Shown piece after piece: positions 16,747 to 25,388 of a stretch of 64,000 bases of DNA. Within the stretch, counting starts at the first letter, position 1. Each line of letters starts with the position of its first letter. Origin of the DNA: Larkinella arboricola (GTDB taxonomy: Bacteria; Bacteroidota; Bacteroidia; Cytophagales; Spirosomataceae); assembly GCF_003259745.1 (NCBI RefSeq), contig NZ_QLMC01000007.1, positions 1-64,000 on the forward strand, in the 5' to 3' direction. The position numbers and the translations under genes were made by a program. The notes under the pieces are model-generated. The model saw only the letters and a list, made by a program, of their open reading frames with translations. It was not told where the DNA came from and searched no databases.

Positions 16747-18303
16747 ATGAACGCAGAAATTAAGTCAGCTAAAACCGAAATCCTGGATCGTAAAAATGCC
16801 GAAGCCGAGCTGGGCGGAGGGCAGAAGCGCATCGACGCGCAGCATAAAAAAGGAAAACTGACGGCCCGCGAGCGCATCGCCCTGCTGGTTGACGAAGGCT
16901 CGTTTGAGGAAATTGGCAAGTTTGTCATGCACCGCACCCGGGATTTTGGCTTGGACAAGGAGCATTACCTCGGCGATGGCGTGGTGACGGGCTACGGTAC
17001 GGTCAACGGTCGGTTAATTTACGTGTTTGCGCAGGATTTTACGGTTTTCGGGGGCGCTTTGTCGGAAACCCACGCCGAGAAGATCTGCAAAATCATGGAT
17101 CTGGCCCTGAAAAACGGTGCGCCGGTAATCGGCCTGAACGATTCGGGCGGGGCGCGGATTCAGGAAGGGGTGTTGTCGCTGGCCGGATACGCCGATATTT
17201 TTTACCGCAACACACTGGCGTCGGGCGTCATTCCGCAGATTTCGGCGGTGATGGGGCCGTGCGCGGGTGGGGCAGTGTATTCTCCGGCCATCACGGATTT
17301 TATTCTGATGGTCGAAAACACATCCTATATGTTTGTGACGGGGCCAAACGTGGTCAAAACCGTCACGCACGAAACCGTTACGGCGGAGGAACTGGGCGGG
17401 GCCAGTACACACAGCACCAAGTCGGGGGTGACGCACTTTGCCTGCGCCAACGAACTCGAGTGCATTCAGTACATCAAAAATCTGCTGAGTTACATTCCGC
17501 AGAACTGCGAGGACGATCCCATCCGGCTGCCCTACGAACCCGCCGACGAACTGCGTCCGAACCTCAATACGCTCATTCCCGAAAATCCCAACCAGCCGTA
17601 CGACATGCGCGAGGTGATTGAGGAACTGGTCGATGCGGGCAGCTTTTTTGAAGTGCATCAGGCGTTTGCCGAAAACATTGTGGTTGGTTTTGCCCGGCTG
17701 GCGGGGCGCAGCATTGGCGTAGTGGGCAACCAGCCTGCGGTCCTGGCCGGGGTTCTGGACATCGACGCCAGCACCAAAGCCGCCCGGTTTGTCCGGTTCT
17801 GCGACTGTTTCAACATTCCGTTGCTGGTGCTGGAGGACGTTCCCGGCTTTTTACCCGGCACCGATCAGGAGTGGAACGCCATCATCACAAACGGCGCCAA
17901 ACTGCTCTACGCTTTCTGCGAAGCCACCGTGCCGCGGGTGACGGTCATCACGCGCAAAGCCTACGGGGGCGCGTACGACGTCATGAACTCCAAGCACATT
18001 GGCGCCGATCTGAACTACGCCTGGCCGACCGCCGAAATTGCCGTGATGGGTGCGAGTGGGGCCGCCGAGATTATTTTCAAGCGCGAAATTGCCGAAGCCG
18101 ACGATCCGCAGCAGCGTTTGCAGGAGAAGGTACAGGATTATACCGAAAAGTTTGCCAACCCATACCGGGCGGCCCACCGGGGGTACATCGACGAGGTGAT
18201 TTATCCGGATCAGACCCGCCAGAAGCTAATCCGGGCGTTCCAGATGCTGGAGAATAAAGTGGCAACATTGCCGAAAAAGAAACACGGGAATATTCCGTTG
18301 TAA
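16747..18303 (+). CDS. Acyl-CoA carboxylase, carboxyltransferase (beta) subunit
   Basis: The 518-residue protein matches the propionyl/methylcrotonyl-type carboxyltransferase. N-terminal crotonase-like half: [74 protein letters not shown] (oxyanion-hole Gly pair). C-terminal half: [43 protein letters not shown] and [21 protein letters not shown]. It moves carboxyl from biotin to an acyl-CoA, typically propionyl-CoA to methylmalonyl-CoA. No biotin carboxylase or biotin carrier gene is adjacent, so partners must be encoded elsewhere. A pccB/mmdA symbol is not assigned because the substrate cannot be read from sequence. The start is set by the promoter and the MNAEIKSAK motif. Confidence 0.93.
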   Translation: MNAEIKSAKTEILDRKNAEAELGGGQKRIDAQHKKGKLTARERIALLVDEGSFEEIGKFVMHRTRDFGLDKEHYLGDGVVTGYGTVNGRLIYVFAQDFTVFGGALSETHAEKICKIMDLALKNGAPVIGLNDSGGARIQEGVLSLAGYADIFYRNTLASGVIPQISAVMGPCAGGAVYSPAITDFILMVENTSYMFVTGPNVVKTVTHETVTAEELGGASTHSTKSGVTHFACANELECIQYIKNLLSYIPQNCEDDPIRLPYEPADELRPNLNTLIPENPNQPYDMREVIEELVDAGSFFEVHQAFAENIVVGFARLAGRSIGVVGNQPAVLAGVLDIDASTKAARFVRFCDCFNIPLLVLEDVPGFLPGTDQEWNAIITNGAKLLYAFCEATVPRVTVITRKAYGGAYDVMNSKHIGADLNYAWPTAEIAVMGASGAAEIIFKREIAEADDPQQRLQEKVQDYTEKFANPYRAAHRGYIDEVIYPDQTRQKLIRAFQMLENKVATLPKKKHGNIPL

Positions 18304-18454
18304 GTTGGGGCCGTGGCCGGAAATACATAAAACGGCCGGACCCCTCATAAATTTTATTACCTTTTCAGTAAAATAATCTGCCGGTCCGTAGGGGGATTTG
18401 ATCAATTGAGTGTCATAGTTCCAGTTGCAGAGGAGCGGGTTTGAAAAAGAGTGG

Positions 18455-18462
18455 TAGATTTG
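18455..18462 (+). promoter_or_regulatory. -7 box TAGATTTG upstream of the sigma factor gene
   Basis: TAGATTTG fits TAnnTTTG and sits 24 bases before the GTG start at 18487. No -33 element at normal spacing was found. Confidence 0.45.
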
Positions 18463-18486
18463 TCACGAAAAAACTGACGCAACTCC

Positions 18487-19065
18487 GTGCAACTTACCGA
18501 TCAGGAATTAATTCATGCGATACGACTCGGCAACGAGCCCGCGTTTGAGGCCGTTTTTCGGCAGCATTACGCGCCGTTGTGCCAGTACGCCCGCACATTC
18601 CTGCACGATTGGGACGATGCCGAAGAAGCCGTTCAGGCGGTGTTTCTGGCCATCTGGGAAAAGCGTGACAGCCTGGAAATTACGGTTTCCCTGAAGTCGT
18701 ACCTGTACCGGTCGGTACACAACCGCTGCCTGAACCGCATCCGGCATTTGTCGGTCCAGGCCGAACACCGGGAGCAGGCGGCCTACGAAGTGGAACTGTT
18801 TCAGTCGTCGGAGGCTCCGATGCAGTCGATAATCGCCGATGAGTTGTCCGACCGCTTGCAGGCCGCCATTCAGCGGCTGCCCGAACAATGCCGGTTGATT
18901 TTTCAGATGAGCCGATTTGAGGAAATGAAGTACCAGGAAATTGCCGACCAACTGGGGCTTTCCATCAAAACCGTGGAGAACCAGATCGGTAAGGCCCTGC
19001 GGATTTTGCGAACGGAGTTGGCCGATTATTTGCCGGCTTTGTGGTTATTGTTGTGGTTTGAGTAA
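18487..19065 (+). CDS. ECF RNA polymerase sigma factor, FecI-like
   Basis: A 192-residue sigma-70 family factor. Region 2 (about 20-90) has FEAVFRQHYAPLCQYARTFL, DDAEEAVQAVFLAIWEKRD and RSVHNRCLNRIRH. Region 4 (about 125-180) has LPEQCRLIFQMSRFEEMKYQEIADQLGLSIKTVENQIG, the helix-turn-helix for the -35 site. There are no regions 1 or 3. Bacteroidota sigma factors of this class are paired with a FecR anti-sigma, which follows 100 bases downstream. The start codon is GTG with no better ATG upstream. Confidence 0.95.
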   Translation: MQLTDQELIHAIRLGNEPAFEAVFRQHYAPLCQYARTFLHDWDDAEEAVQAVFLAIWEKRDSLEITVSLKSYLYRSVHNRCLNRIRHLSVQAEHREQAAYEVELFQSSEAPMQSIIADELSDRLQAAIQRLPEQCRLIFQMSRFEEMKYQEIADQLGLSIKTVENQIGKALRILRTELADYLPALWLLLWFE

Positions 19066-19165
19066 CGAAACAGAAAGTGAAAGAAGTGACGTAGACACCC
19101 AGTCGCGGTAGTAACGGGTCCGGTCTTTGCGCCAGTGTCTTAGCTCTTATAGTCGATAAAATTAA

Positions 19166-20263
19166 ATGCCTGATCAATCCGAAAACCGAATCGACGACGA
19201 CCTGCTGGGTAAATACCTGGCCGGGGAGACCGATGCTGCCGAGTCGGAACGGGTACGGCGCTGGCTGGATCAGGATCAGTCCGAACGGCAGGAGTTCGAC
19301 CGCTTTGAGCGAATCTGGAACACCGCCGGTCAGTTAAAACAACGGCCCGAACCTCCATCCATTCCCGTCGATACGGATGCGGCCTGGCAGAAAATGCGCT
19401 CCAAAATGAGCCCGCCCGCCGTGGCGGGTCCCAAGCCGCTTGAACTCGCTCCGGAGTCAGCCGCGCCCGAACCCGTCGTGAAACCGTTGCCCGTAGAGCC
19501 ATTCCGAACCACCCGAAACCGAAGCTGGTGGCAGTCACCGGCCTGGGCGGTGGCGGCTATGGCCGTTCTGGTGTCGGGGTTGCTGTGGGTGTTGCTGCAA
19601 CAAACAAAAACCGAGCCGATTGCCGACGTGGCCGCGGTGACCACCACCGATAAAATCGAAAAAATTCTGCCGGATGGGAGCACGGTCCTGCTCAATAAAG
19701 ACAGCAAACTCATCTATCCCGAACGGTTTGCCGCCGACAGCCGCGAGGTGCAGCTCACCGGCGAAGCCTTCTTTGATGTAAAGCCCGATCCGTCGAAACC
19801 GTTCCGGATTCGCGTTCGTAATACCACCGTTCAGGTGTTGGGCACGTCGTTCAGCATCCGGGCATATACCGATGACGTGCGGGTGGCCGTCCGGACCGGA
19901 AAAGTGAAGTTTTCGGCCCGAAAACAGGAAATTACGCTGGTCAGAAACGAACAGGCCGCTTTCGACGCAAAGAAGGATACGATCATCAAAGCGCCGAAAT
20001 TCGATGTCAATGCCATGACGTTCCAGACCGGGAAACTGGTGTTTGATAATGAGCCGCTGAGCAACGTCATTAAAGCCCTCAATGAAGTTTATCACGCAGA
20101 CATTCATCTGGCTAATGCGGAGATAGGGCAGTGTAAGGTTAACGCCAGCTTCGAAAATGATAGTCTGGAGGACGTGTTAAAAACGACTGCCGAAGCAATG
20201 CACCTGAGCATTCTGCACGATGGAAATCGTATCATATTGAATGGAAAGCCATCATGTAAGTGA
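19166..20263 (+). CDS. FecR-family anti-sigma factor
   Basis: A 365-residue single-pass inner-membrane protein. The N-terminal cytoplasmic part (about 1-110) has the anti-sigma motif LAGETDAAESERVRRWLDQDQ and a Pro/Glu-rich linker. A transmembrane helix lies at about 125-150 (AVAAMAVLVSGLLWVLL). The periplasmic FecR domain (KIEKILPDGSTVLLNKDSKLIYPERFA, VQLTGEAFFDVKPDP, VQVLGTSFSIRAYTDDVRVAVRTGKV) and DUF4974 (FDNEPLSNVIKALNEVYHADI, ASFENDSLEDVLKTTAEAM) follow. It would hold the upstream sigma factor inactive until an outer-membrane partner signals. The expected SusC-type partner is missing; see the gene at 20349. Confidence 0.96.
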   Translation: MPDQSENRIDDDLLGKYLAGETDAAESERVRRWLDQDQSERQEFDRFERIWNTAGQLKQRPEPPSIPVDTDAAWQKMRSKMSPPAVAGPKPLELAPESAAPEPVVKPLPVEPFRTTRNRSWWQSPAWAVAAMAVLVSGLLWVLLQQTKTEPIADVAAVTTTDKIEKILPDGSTVLLNKDSKLIYPERFAADSREVQLTGEAFFDVKPDPSKPFRIRVRNTTVQVLGTSFSIRAYTDDVRVAVRTGKVKFSARKQEITLVRNEQAAFDAKKDTIIKAPKFDVNAMTFQTGKLVFDNEPLSNVIKALNEVYHADIHLANAEIGQCKVNASFENDSLEDVLKTTAEAMHLSILHDGNRIILNGKPSCK

Positions 20264-20348
20264 GGCATAATGGCTTTGGCCGAACTGTCTGCGTAGGGGT
20301 AATGGCTTTTTAAGGAGTCATTAGCCCGAATTGTATGACCACATCAAG

Positions 20349-22325
20349 ATGTACCCGATTCGTATTTTACTGTTCTTGTTTTGTTGTGCCCTCATTCATC
20401 CGGCCAGCGCCCAATCGACCCCTCCGCTTGAACGGGTGGTGTCGGTTGACTTTGCCAATGAGCGGCTCGATAATGCGCTGAAAATCATCGCCGGCAAGGG
20501 CCAGTTTTCGTTTGCCTACAATTCAACCATTATTAACCCCAGCAGTACCCTGACCTTGCGGACAACCAATACCGTCCGGGCCATCCTGAACCAGATTTTT
20601 CGCGGAACGATTACCTACAAAGCGCGCGGGAACCACCTTATTTTGCAGAAAGCCGAAGCACCGGAACAAGCGCCGAAAAGCTTTATTCTGGACGGCTACA
20701 TTACCGACCGGCAAACCGGTCAGAAGGTCAGTCAGGTGAGTATCTACGAAAAAACCACCCTGGCGTCCACGGTTTCAAACCCATACGGGTATTACCGCAT
20801 CAAACTATCGACGGCTATCCCGTCGGTGAAGCTGGAGGTGCGCCGGAAGTATTATTTTGCGGAAACGGTGACGATAAACGCCCGGCAGTCGCACAAACTC
20901 GACATTGGCCTGACGCCCCTGCCCACGCAGGCCCCCCTGCAACCCCTGACCGCCCGCACATCCATCGACACCACCCGCCCTGCGGTTATTGTGCCGCAGC
21001 CCGTCGCCGTCGCGATTCCCGTGGATTCAACCCCGTTGCCCCGCTCCCCGTCGCCGGGGCCGACCATCTGGGACCGCAGTAAATCGGTACTGACCGAAAC
21101 CACAGACGAGTTTGCGGATTGGTTTAAGACCACCCGGCAGGCCATCCACGACGCCAACTTGGCGGGCGATACCATTTACCGGGATATGCAGTTCTCGCTT
21201 TTTCCGTTTGTTGGAACCAATCATACGCTGAGTGGCCGGGTAATCAACCAGTACTCGTTTAACCTTGTGGGCGGCTATTCAATGGGCATCCGGACGCTGG
21301 AAATTGGCGGTTTTCTGAACATGGTCGGGGGGGATATGAGCGGGGTGCAGGTGGCCGGTTTTGCCAACGCGATTGGCGAGAACATGAACGGGGTACAGGT
21401 GGCCGGATTTTTCAACGGAGTGCGGAAAGAGGTCCTGGGCGTTCAGGTGGCTGGTTTTGGCAATACCGTGATCGGGAAGGTGCAGGGCATTCAGGCAGCC
21501 GGTTTTTATAACATGACGCTCGGCACGATGCCGGAAAGTATTCAGGCGGCTGGTTTTGGTAACATTGTGCTCGACGAGATGAGCGGTTTTCAATTGTCCG
21601 GATTTACAAACGTGGCCGCCCGCTCGATGACCGGGTTTCAGCTCACGGGCTACGGCAACATCACCGGCGGTAACATGACGGGTTTGCAACTGGCCGGTTT
21701 TACCAACTTCACCATCGGTGAACAGCGCGGCTGGCAGATCAGCGGGTTTATGAACTACGCCGGGAGGATGGTTCGGGGGCATCAGTTGGCCCTGATCAAT
21801 CTAGCACAATCGTCGGAAACGACCCCGTACGGAATATTCAGTTACGTTCAGGAGAATGGTTACCGGCGTCTGGAAGTATCGACCGATGAGGTGATGACAG
21901 CCAATCTGACGTTTAAAACCGGCGTTCGGCGGTTCTACAATATTTTTACGGGGGGCTCCAACCTGGGCGAAGCCGGAAAACCGCTCTGGAGCATCGGCTA
22001 CGGCTTCGGCACGGCGGTAGACCTGAAGCGCGGCTGGATGCTGAATTTCGACCTGACCGGCCACGTGCTGAGCGACGTAGACCGTTATTACTGGGATGCC
22101 TGGAACACGCACCTCCGGCTGGAAATGGGCATTGAGAAAAAACTGTCCCGGCGGCTGGCGCTGGTGGTGGGCCCGTCGGCCAACTTTTTCATGAGTGATT
22201 ACTACCGGACCAAACCGGCTACCCGGATTGATGTGCCGCTGTTCAGTACCTCCGATAACATTTTCAGCGTTTTTTCGACGGGCTGGGTCGGCTTCCGGGC
22301 GGGTTTGCGGATCTGCAATCCGTAA
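20349..22325 (+). CDS. STN-domain surface protein with 16-residue repeats (LA_2272-like)
   Basis: I choose the ATG at 20349 (MYPIRILLFLFCC), giving 658 residues with a signal peptide. Domains in order: an STN (secretin/TonB short N-terminus) at about 25-95 (VSVDFANERLDNALKIIAGKG, FAYNSTII); a carboxypeptidase-regulatory-like domain at about 110-190 (LDGYITDRQTGQKVSQVSIYE, NPYGYYRIKL); a Pro/Thr-rich linker; an array of ten near-perfect 16-residue repeats, GVQVAGF-N-type (residues 332-484); and a C-terminal beta-rich region. The repeats resemble the LA_2272 surface-repeat family. STN plus the regulatory-like domain is the usual front end of a SusC receptor, and the gene follows sigma and FecR, so it replaces the receptor in this cassette. 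No TonB-dependent plug or barrel was recognised. The signal sensed is unknown. Confidence 0.8.
   Translation: MYPIRILLFLFCCALIHPASAQSTPPLERVVSVDFANERLDNALKIIAGKGQFSFAYNSTIINPSSTLTLRTTNTVRAILNQIFRGTITYKARGNHLILQKAEAPEQAPKSFILDGYITDRQTGQKVSQVSIYEKTTLASTVSNPYGYYRIKLSTAIPSVKLEVRRKYYFAETVTINARQSHKLDIGLTPLPTQAPLQPLTARTSIDTTRPAVIVPQPVAVAIPVDSTPLPRSPSPGPTIWDRSKSVLTETTDEFADWFKTTRQAIHDANLAGDTIYRDMQFSLFPFVGTNHTLSGRVINQYSFNLVGGYSMGIRTLEIGGFLNMVGGDMSGVQVAGFANAIGENMNGVQVAGFFNGVRKEVLGVQVAGFGNTVIGKVQGIQAAGFYNMTLGTMPESIQAAGFGNIVLDEMSGFQLSGFTNVAARSMTGFQLTGYGNITGGNMTGLQLAGFTNFTIGEQRGWQISGFMNYAGRMVRGHQLALINLAQSSETTPYGIFSYVQENGYRRLEVSTDEVMTANLTFKTGVRRFYNIFTGGSNLGEAGKPLWSIGYGFGTAVDLKRGWMLNFDLTGHVLSDVDRYYWDAWNTHLRLEMGIEKKLSRRLALVVGPSANFFMSDYYRTKPATRIDVPLFSTSDNIFSVFSTGWVGFRAGLRICNP
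21342..21800 (+). repeat. Ten in-frame 48-base repeats encoding a 16-residue unit
   Basis: The protein reads GVQVAGFAN, GVQVAGFFN, GVQVAGFGN, GIQAAGFYN, SIQAAGFGN, GFQLSGFTN, GFQLTGYGN, GLQLAGFTN, GWQISGFMN and a final GHQLALIN, spaced 16 residues apart with one 17-residue step. The invariant pattern G-x-Q-hydrophobic-x-G-aromatic-x-N suggests stacked solenoid coils. The DNA copies have diverged at synonymous positions, so this is not a fresh tandem duplication. Confidence 0.85.
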
Positions 22326-22410
22326 GGGACTCAAAAAAACAATCCGTGGGGTGGGATTTGTCGGCTGTTTTTGTTTGGTTTGAAAAATCGCACATCAATT
22401 TTCAAATCGA

Positions 22411-23499
22411 ATGACGGAAGCAAGTAAGAATTTCCTTTACGCATACCTCAATAACGCTTCCCCTACGGGTTTTGAGTCGTCGGGGCAGCAAATCTGGCTG
22501 GATTACCTCAGACCCTACATTGACGAGTATATTGTTGATACCTACGGGACCGTTGTTGGGGTCATCAACGGCGGTACGGATTCGGGCGATCAAAAACCGT
22601 ATAAAGTGGTGATTGAAGCGCATTCCGACGAAATTTCGTGGTTTGTTAACTTCATTTCCGACGACGGGTATCTCTACGTCCGGCGCAACGGCGGCTCCGA
22701 TGCTCTGATTGCTCCTTCCATGCGGGTCGATCTGCACACGGCCAATGGGGTGGTCAAGGGCGTTTTTGGCTGGCCGGCGATTCACGTTCGGGATCTGGCC
22801 AAAGATGCGGCTCCGAAAGTAACGGATCTGTTCATCGACGTGGGCGCGCAGACCAAACAGGAGGTGCTGGACATGGGCATTCACGTTGGCACGGTTTGTA
22901 CGTTTTCCGACGGCCTGTTTGAGTTGAACAACCGCTACTACGTGGGTCGGGCGCTCGACAACCGCATGGGCGGCTTCATGATTGCCGAAGTGGCGCGTCT
23001 GCTGAAAGAAAACGATATCAAGCTGCCTTATACCCTGTACATTGTCAATGCCGTGCAGGAGGAAATTGGTCTGCGGGGCGCGGAAATGATTGCCCGCCGA
23101 CTCAAGCCCGATCTGGCCATCATCACCGACGTAACGCACGATACGCAGTCGCCAAAATACGATAAAAAGGAGCAGGGCGACCTGAAAGCCGGGGGCGGGC
23201 CGGTGATTTGCTACGGTCCGGCGGTGCAGAACAAGGTGCGGGATTTCATCATTCAGGTGGCCGAGAGTAAAGAGATTGCCTTTCAGCGCCAGGCCGTCAG
23301 CCGCTCGACGGGCACGGATACCGACTCGTTTGCCTACGCGTCGGAAGGCAGTGCATCGGCCCTGATTTCCCTGCCGCTCAAGTATATGCACACCACGGTT
23401 GAAACCGTACACATGGACGATGTGCAGGCCGTTATCAAACTCATCTACGAAACCTTGCTGGCCGTTCAGGGGAACGAAGATTTCCGGTATCTGAAATAA
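22411..23499 (+). CDS. M42-family metallopeptidase (glutamyl/tetrahedral aminopeptidase type)
   Basis: The 362-residue protein keeps the two-metal site of M42 enzymes: His71 in IEAHSDEIS, Asp183 in GRALDNRMGG, the catalytic Glu pair 217/218 in NAVQEEIGLRGA, Asp in IITDVTHDTQ and a late His in KYMHTTVETVHMDD. M42 enzymes form large tetrahedral particles that trim peptides in the cytosol; no signal peptide is present. The gene stands alone, 85 bases after the STN-repeat gene, and ends at a strong terminator. Substrate preference cannot be told from sequence. Confidence 0.93.
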   Translation: MTEASKNFLYAYLNNASPTGFESSGQQIWLDYLRPYIDEYIVDTYGTVVGVINGGTDSGDQKPYKVVIEAHSDEISWFVNFISDDGYLYVRRNGGSDALIAPSMRVDLHTANGVVKGVFGWPAIHVRDLAKDAAPKVTDLFIDVGAQTKQEVLDMGIHVGTVCTFSDGLFELNNRYYVGRALDNRMGGFMIAEVARLLKENDIKLPYTLYIVNAVQEEIGLRGAEMIARRLKPDLAIITDVTHDTQSPKYDKKEQGDLKAGGGPVICYGPAVQNKVRDFIIQVAESKEIAFQRQAVSRSTGTDTDSFAYASEGSASALISLPLKYMHTTVETVHMDDVQAVIKLIYETLLAVQGNEDFRYLK

Positions 23500-23521
23500 A
23501 CAAGTAACGAGTCCATTCCGG

Positions 23522-23559
23522 GCCGCCGGGGTTGCACCAGCAACTTCGGCGGCTTTTTT
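23522..23559 (+). terminator. Strong rho-independent terminator after the M42 gene
   Basis: Arms 23522-23535 and 23540-23553 (GCCGCCG...GTTGC with GCAAC...CGGCGGC) pair over 14 bases with two G-U pairs and a 4-base ACCA loop, followed by six T residues. Confidence 0.9.
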
Positions 23560-23765
23560 ATGCGGGTTACTGGACACACCCCACCCTGCAAAGGTTGACA
23601 CTGGATACCCCGGATGCACGGCTTTGTTTTCACCAGACACAGACCACACAGTCGAATTTATAGCCATTTCCTCATCCCAACGGCCCGAATTCGGGTTACT
23701 AATGTTACCGGGCTTTTACAAGCGTAAAAATCCCGTTATTAACACAACCATTGGCCCATAAACGC

Positions 23766-25388
23766 ATGGAGGAAAATCTGAAGAAACACCTTTGGTGGCA
23801 GGAAGGAGTCATTTATCAAATTTATCCCCGGTCGTATCAGGATAGCAACGATGACGGTATTGGCGATTTGCCCGGTATTCTCCGACGGCTGGATTACCTG
23901 AAATGGCTGGGTGTAACGGCGGTCTGGCTTTCGCCCATTTATCCCTCACCAATGGCCGACTATGGCTATGATATTTCAGATTATCAGGGCATCCACCCGT
24001 TGTTTGGCACCCAGGCCGATTTCGATACCTTGCTCGACGAGGTGCACAAACGGGGGATGAAACTGATTCTGGATCTGGTACCCAATCACACTTCCGATCA
24101 ACATCCGTGGTTTCAGGAGTCCCGTTCCTCGCGCGACAATCCGAAGCGCGACTGGTACATCTGGTGCGATCCAAAGCCGGATGGCTCGCCCCCCAACAAC
24201 TGGCTCAGCGTATTTGGCGGTCCGGGCTGGGAGTGGGACGAAGCCACCGGGCAATATTATTACCACGCTTTCTTGAAAGAACAACCGGACCTGAACTGGC
24301 GGAATCCGGACGTGCGCAAAGCCATGTTTGATGTCATGCGGTTCTGGCTCAACAAGGGCGTCGATGGTTTTCGGGTGGACGTGATGTGGCATATGATCAA
24401 GGATGATCAACTGCGCGACAACCCCACCAACCCGGATTACCAGCCGCATATGGCCACCTATGAGCAGCTTTTGCCGGTTTATTCCACCGACCAGCCCGAG
24501 GTACATGCGCTGGTGACGGAGATGCGCCAGGTGCTAGACGAATACAACGAGCGGCTGATGATTGGCGAGATTTACCTGCCCATTCATCAACTGGTGGCCT
24601 ATTACGGTATCGACGGCAAAGGAGCGCACCTGCCTTTCAATTTCCAGTTGTTGCAGTTGCCCTGGGAAGCGCCCAAAATTGCGGCTGCCGTTGCCCAATA
24701 CGAAGGGGTGCTGCCCGATGGCGGCTGGCCCAACTGGGTGCTGGGCAACCACGATCAGCCCCGAATTATCAGCCGGGTAGGGCGGGAACAGGCCCGCGTC
24801 GCTGCGATGATGCTGCTGACCCTGCGCGGTACGCCCACCATCTACTACGGCGATGAAATCGGGATGCGGGATGTGCCCATTCCGTTTGAGGAGGTGCAGG
24901 ATCCGCAGGGCCTGAACATGCCCGATAAAAACCTGAGCCGCGACCCGGCCCGGACGCCCATGCAGTGGAGCGCCGAACCCAATGCCGGTTTTACCACCGG
25001 AAGGCCCTGGCTTCGGCTGGCCCAGAATTTTAACCGCGAAAACGTTGAAATTCAGAAAATTGATCGCTTCTCCATGCTTTCGCTGCATAAACGGCTGATT
25101 GAACTGCGGCAGCGGGAACCCGCGCTGACGGTAGGCGATTACAAGCCGGTATATGCCGATACGCAGTTGATGGCGTATATCCGGGAGGCTCCGGGGCAGG
25201 CGCGTTTTCTGATTGTGTTAAACCTGAGCCACCGGCCGGGTTATTTTAAACTAAAAGACCGTTCGATAAGCGGTACTATTGAGATTGCGACGTACCCCGA
25301 ACTGGAAGGAATGGTAGTGAGTGAGCGTATTAACCTGGGAGGGGACGAAGGAATCATTGTGCGGCTTGATGACTCTATCCCTTCATGA
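23766..25388 (+). CDS. GH13 alpha-glucosidase / alpha-amylase-family hydrolase
   Basis: The start at 23766 (MEENLKKHLWW) gives 540 residues without a signal peptide. The (beta/alpha)8 GH13 barrel has VIYQIYPRSYQDSNDDG, AVWLSPIYPSPMADYGYDISDY, nucleophile Asp at about 205 (GFRVDVMWH), acid/base Glu at 268 (LMIGEIYLP) and the third Asp at 330 (VLGNHDQPRI). The C-terminal part has a DUF3459-type beta domain. The pattern is that of oligo-1,6-glucosidase/alpha-glucosidase rather than endo-amylase. It lies directly upstream of treZ with a 4-base ATGA overlap, so it is translationally coupled and part of the trehalose/alpha-glucan operon, perhaps releasing glucose from the maltooligosaccharides left by TreZ. 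Confidence 0.92.
   Translation: MEENLKKHLWWQEGVIYQIYPRSYQDSNDDGIGDLPGILRRLDYLKWLGVTAVWLSPIYPSPMADYGYDISDYQGIHPLFGTQADFDTLLDEVHKRGMKLILDLVPNHTSDQHPWFQESRSSRDNPKRDWYIWCDPKPDGSPPNNWLSVFGGPGWEWDEATGQYYYHAFLKEQPDLNWRNPDVRKAMFDVMRFWLNKGVDGFRVDVMWHMIKDDQLRDNPTNPDYQPHMATYEQLLPVYSTDQPEVHALVTEMRQVLDEYNERLMIGEIYLPIHQLVAYYGIDGKGAHLPFNFQLLQLPWEAPKIAAAVAQYEGVLPDGGWPNWVLGNHDQPRIISRVGREQARVAAMMLLTLRGTPTIYYGDEIGMRDVPIPFEEVQDPQGLNMPDKNLSRDPARTPMQWSAEPNAGFTTGRPWLRLAQNFNRENVEIQKIDRFSMLSLHKRLIELRQREPALTVGDYKPVYADTQLMAYIREAPGQARFLIVLNLSHRPGYFKLKDRSISGTIEIATYPELEGMVVSERINLGGDEGIIVRLDDSIPS

Noticed and set aside
18307-18345. Imperfect GC-rich inverted repeat after the carboxyltransferase gene
   Set aside because: Pairing needs several mismatches, no T-run; not strong enough to call a terminator.
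22402-23667. 421-residue minus-strand frame opposite the M42 peptidase
   Set aside because: Mirror of a well supported metallopeptidase; no domain pattern, His/Val-rich composition typical of antisense of GC-rich genes.
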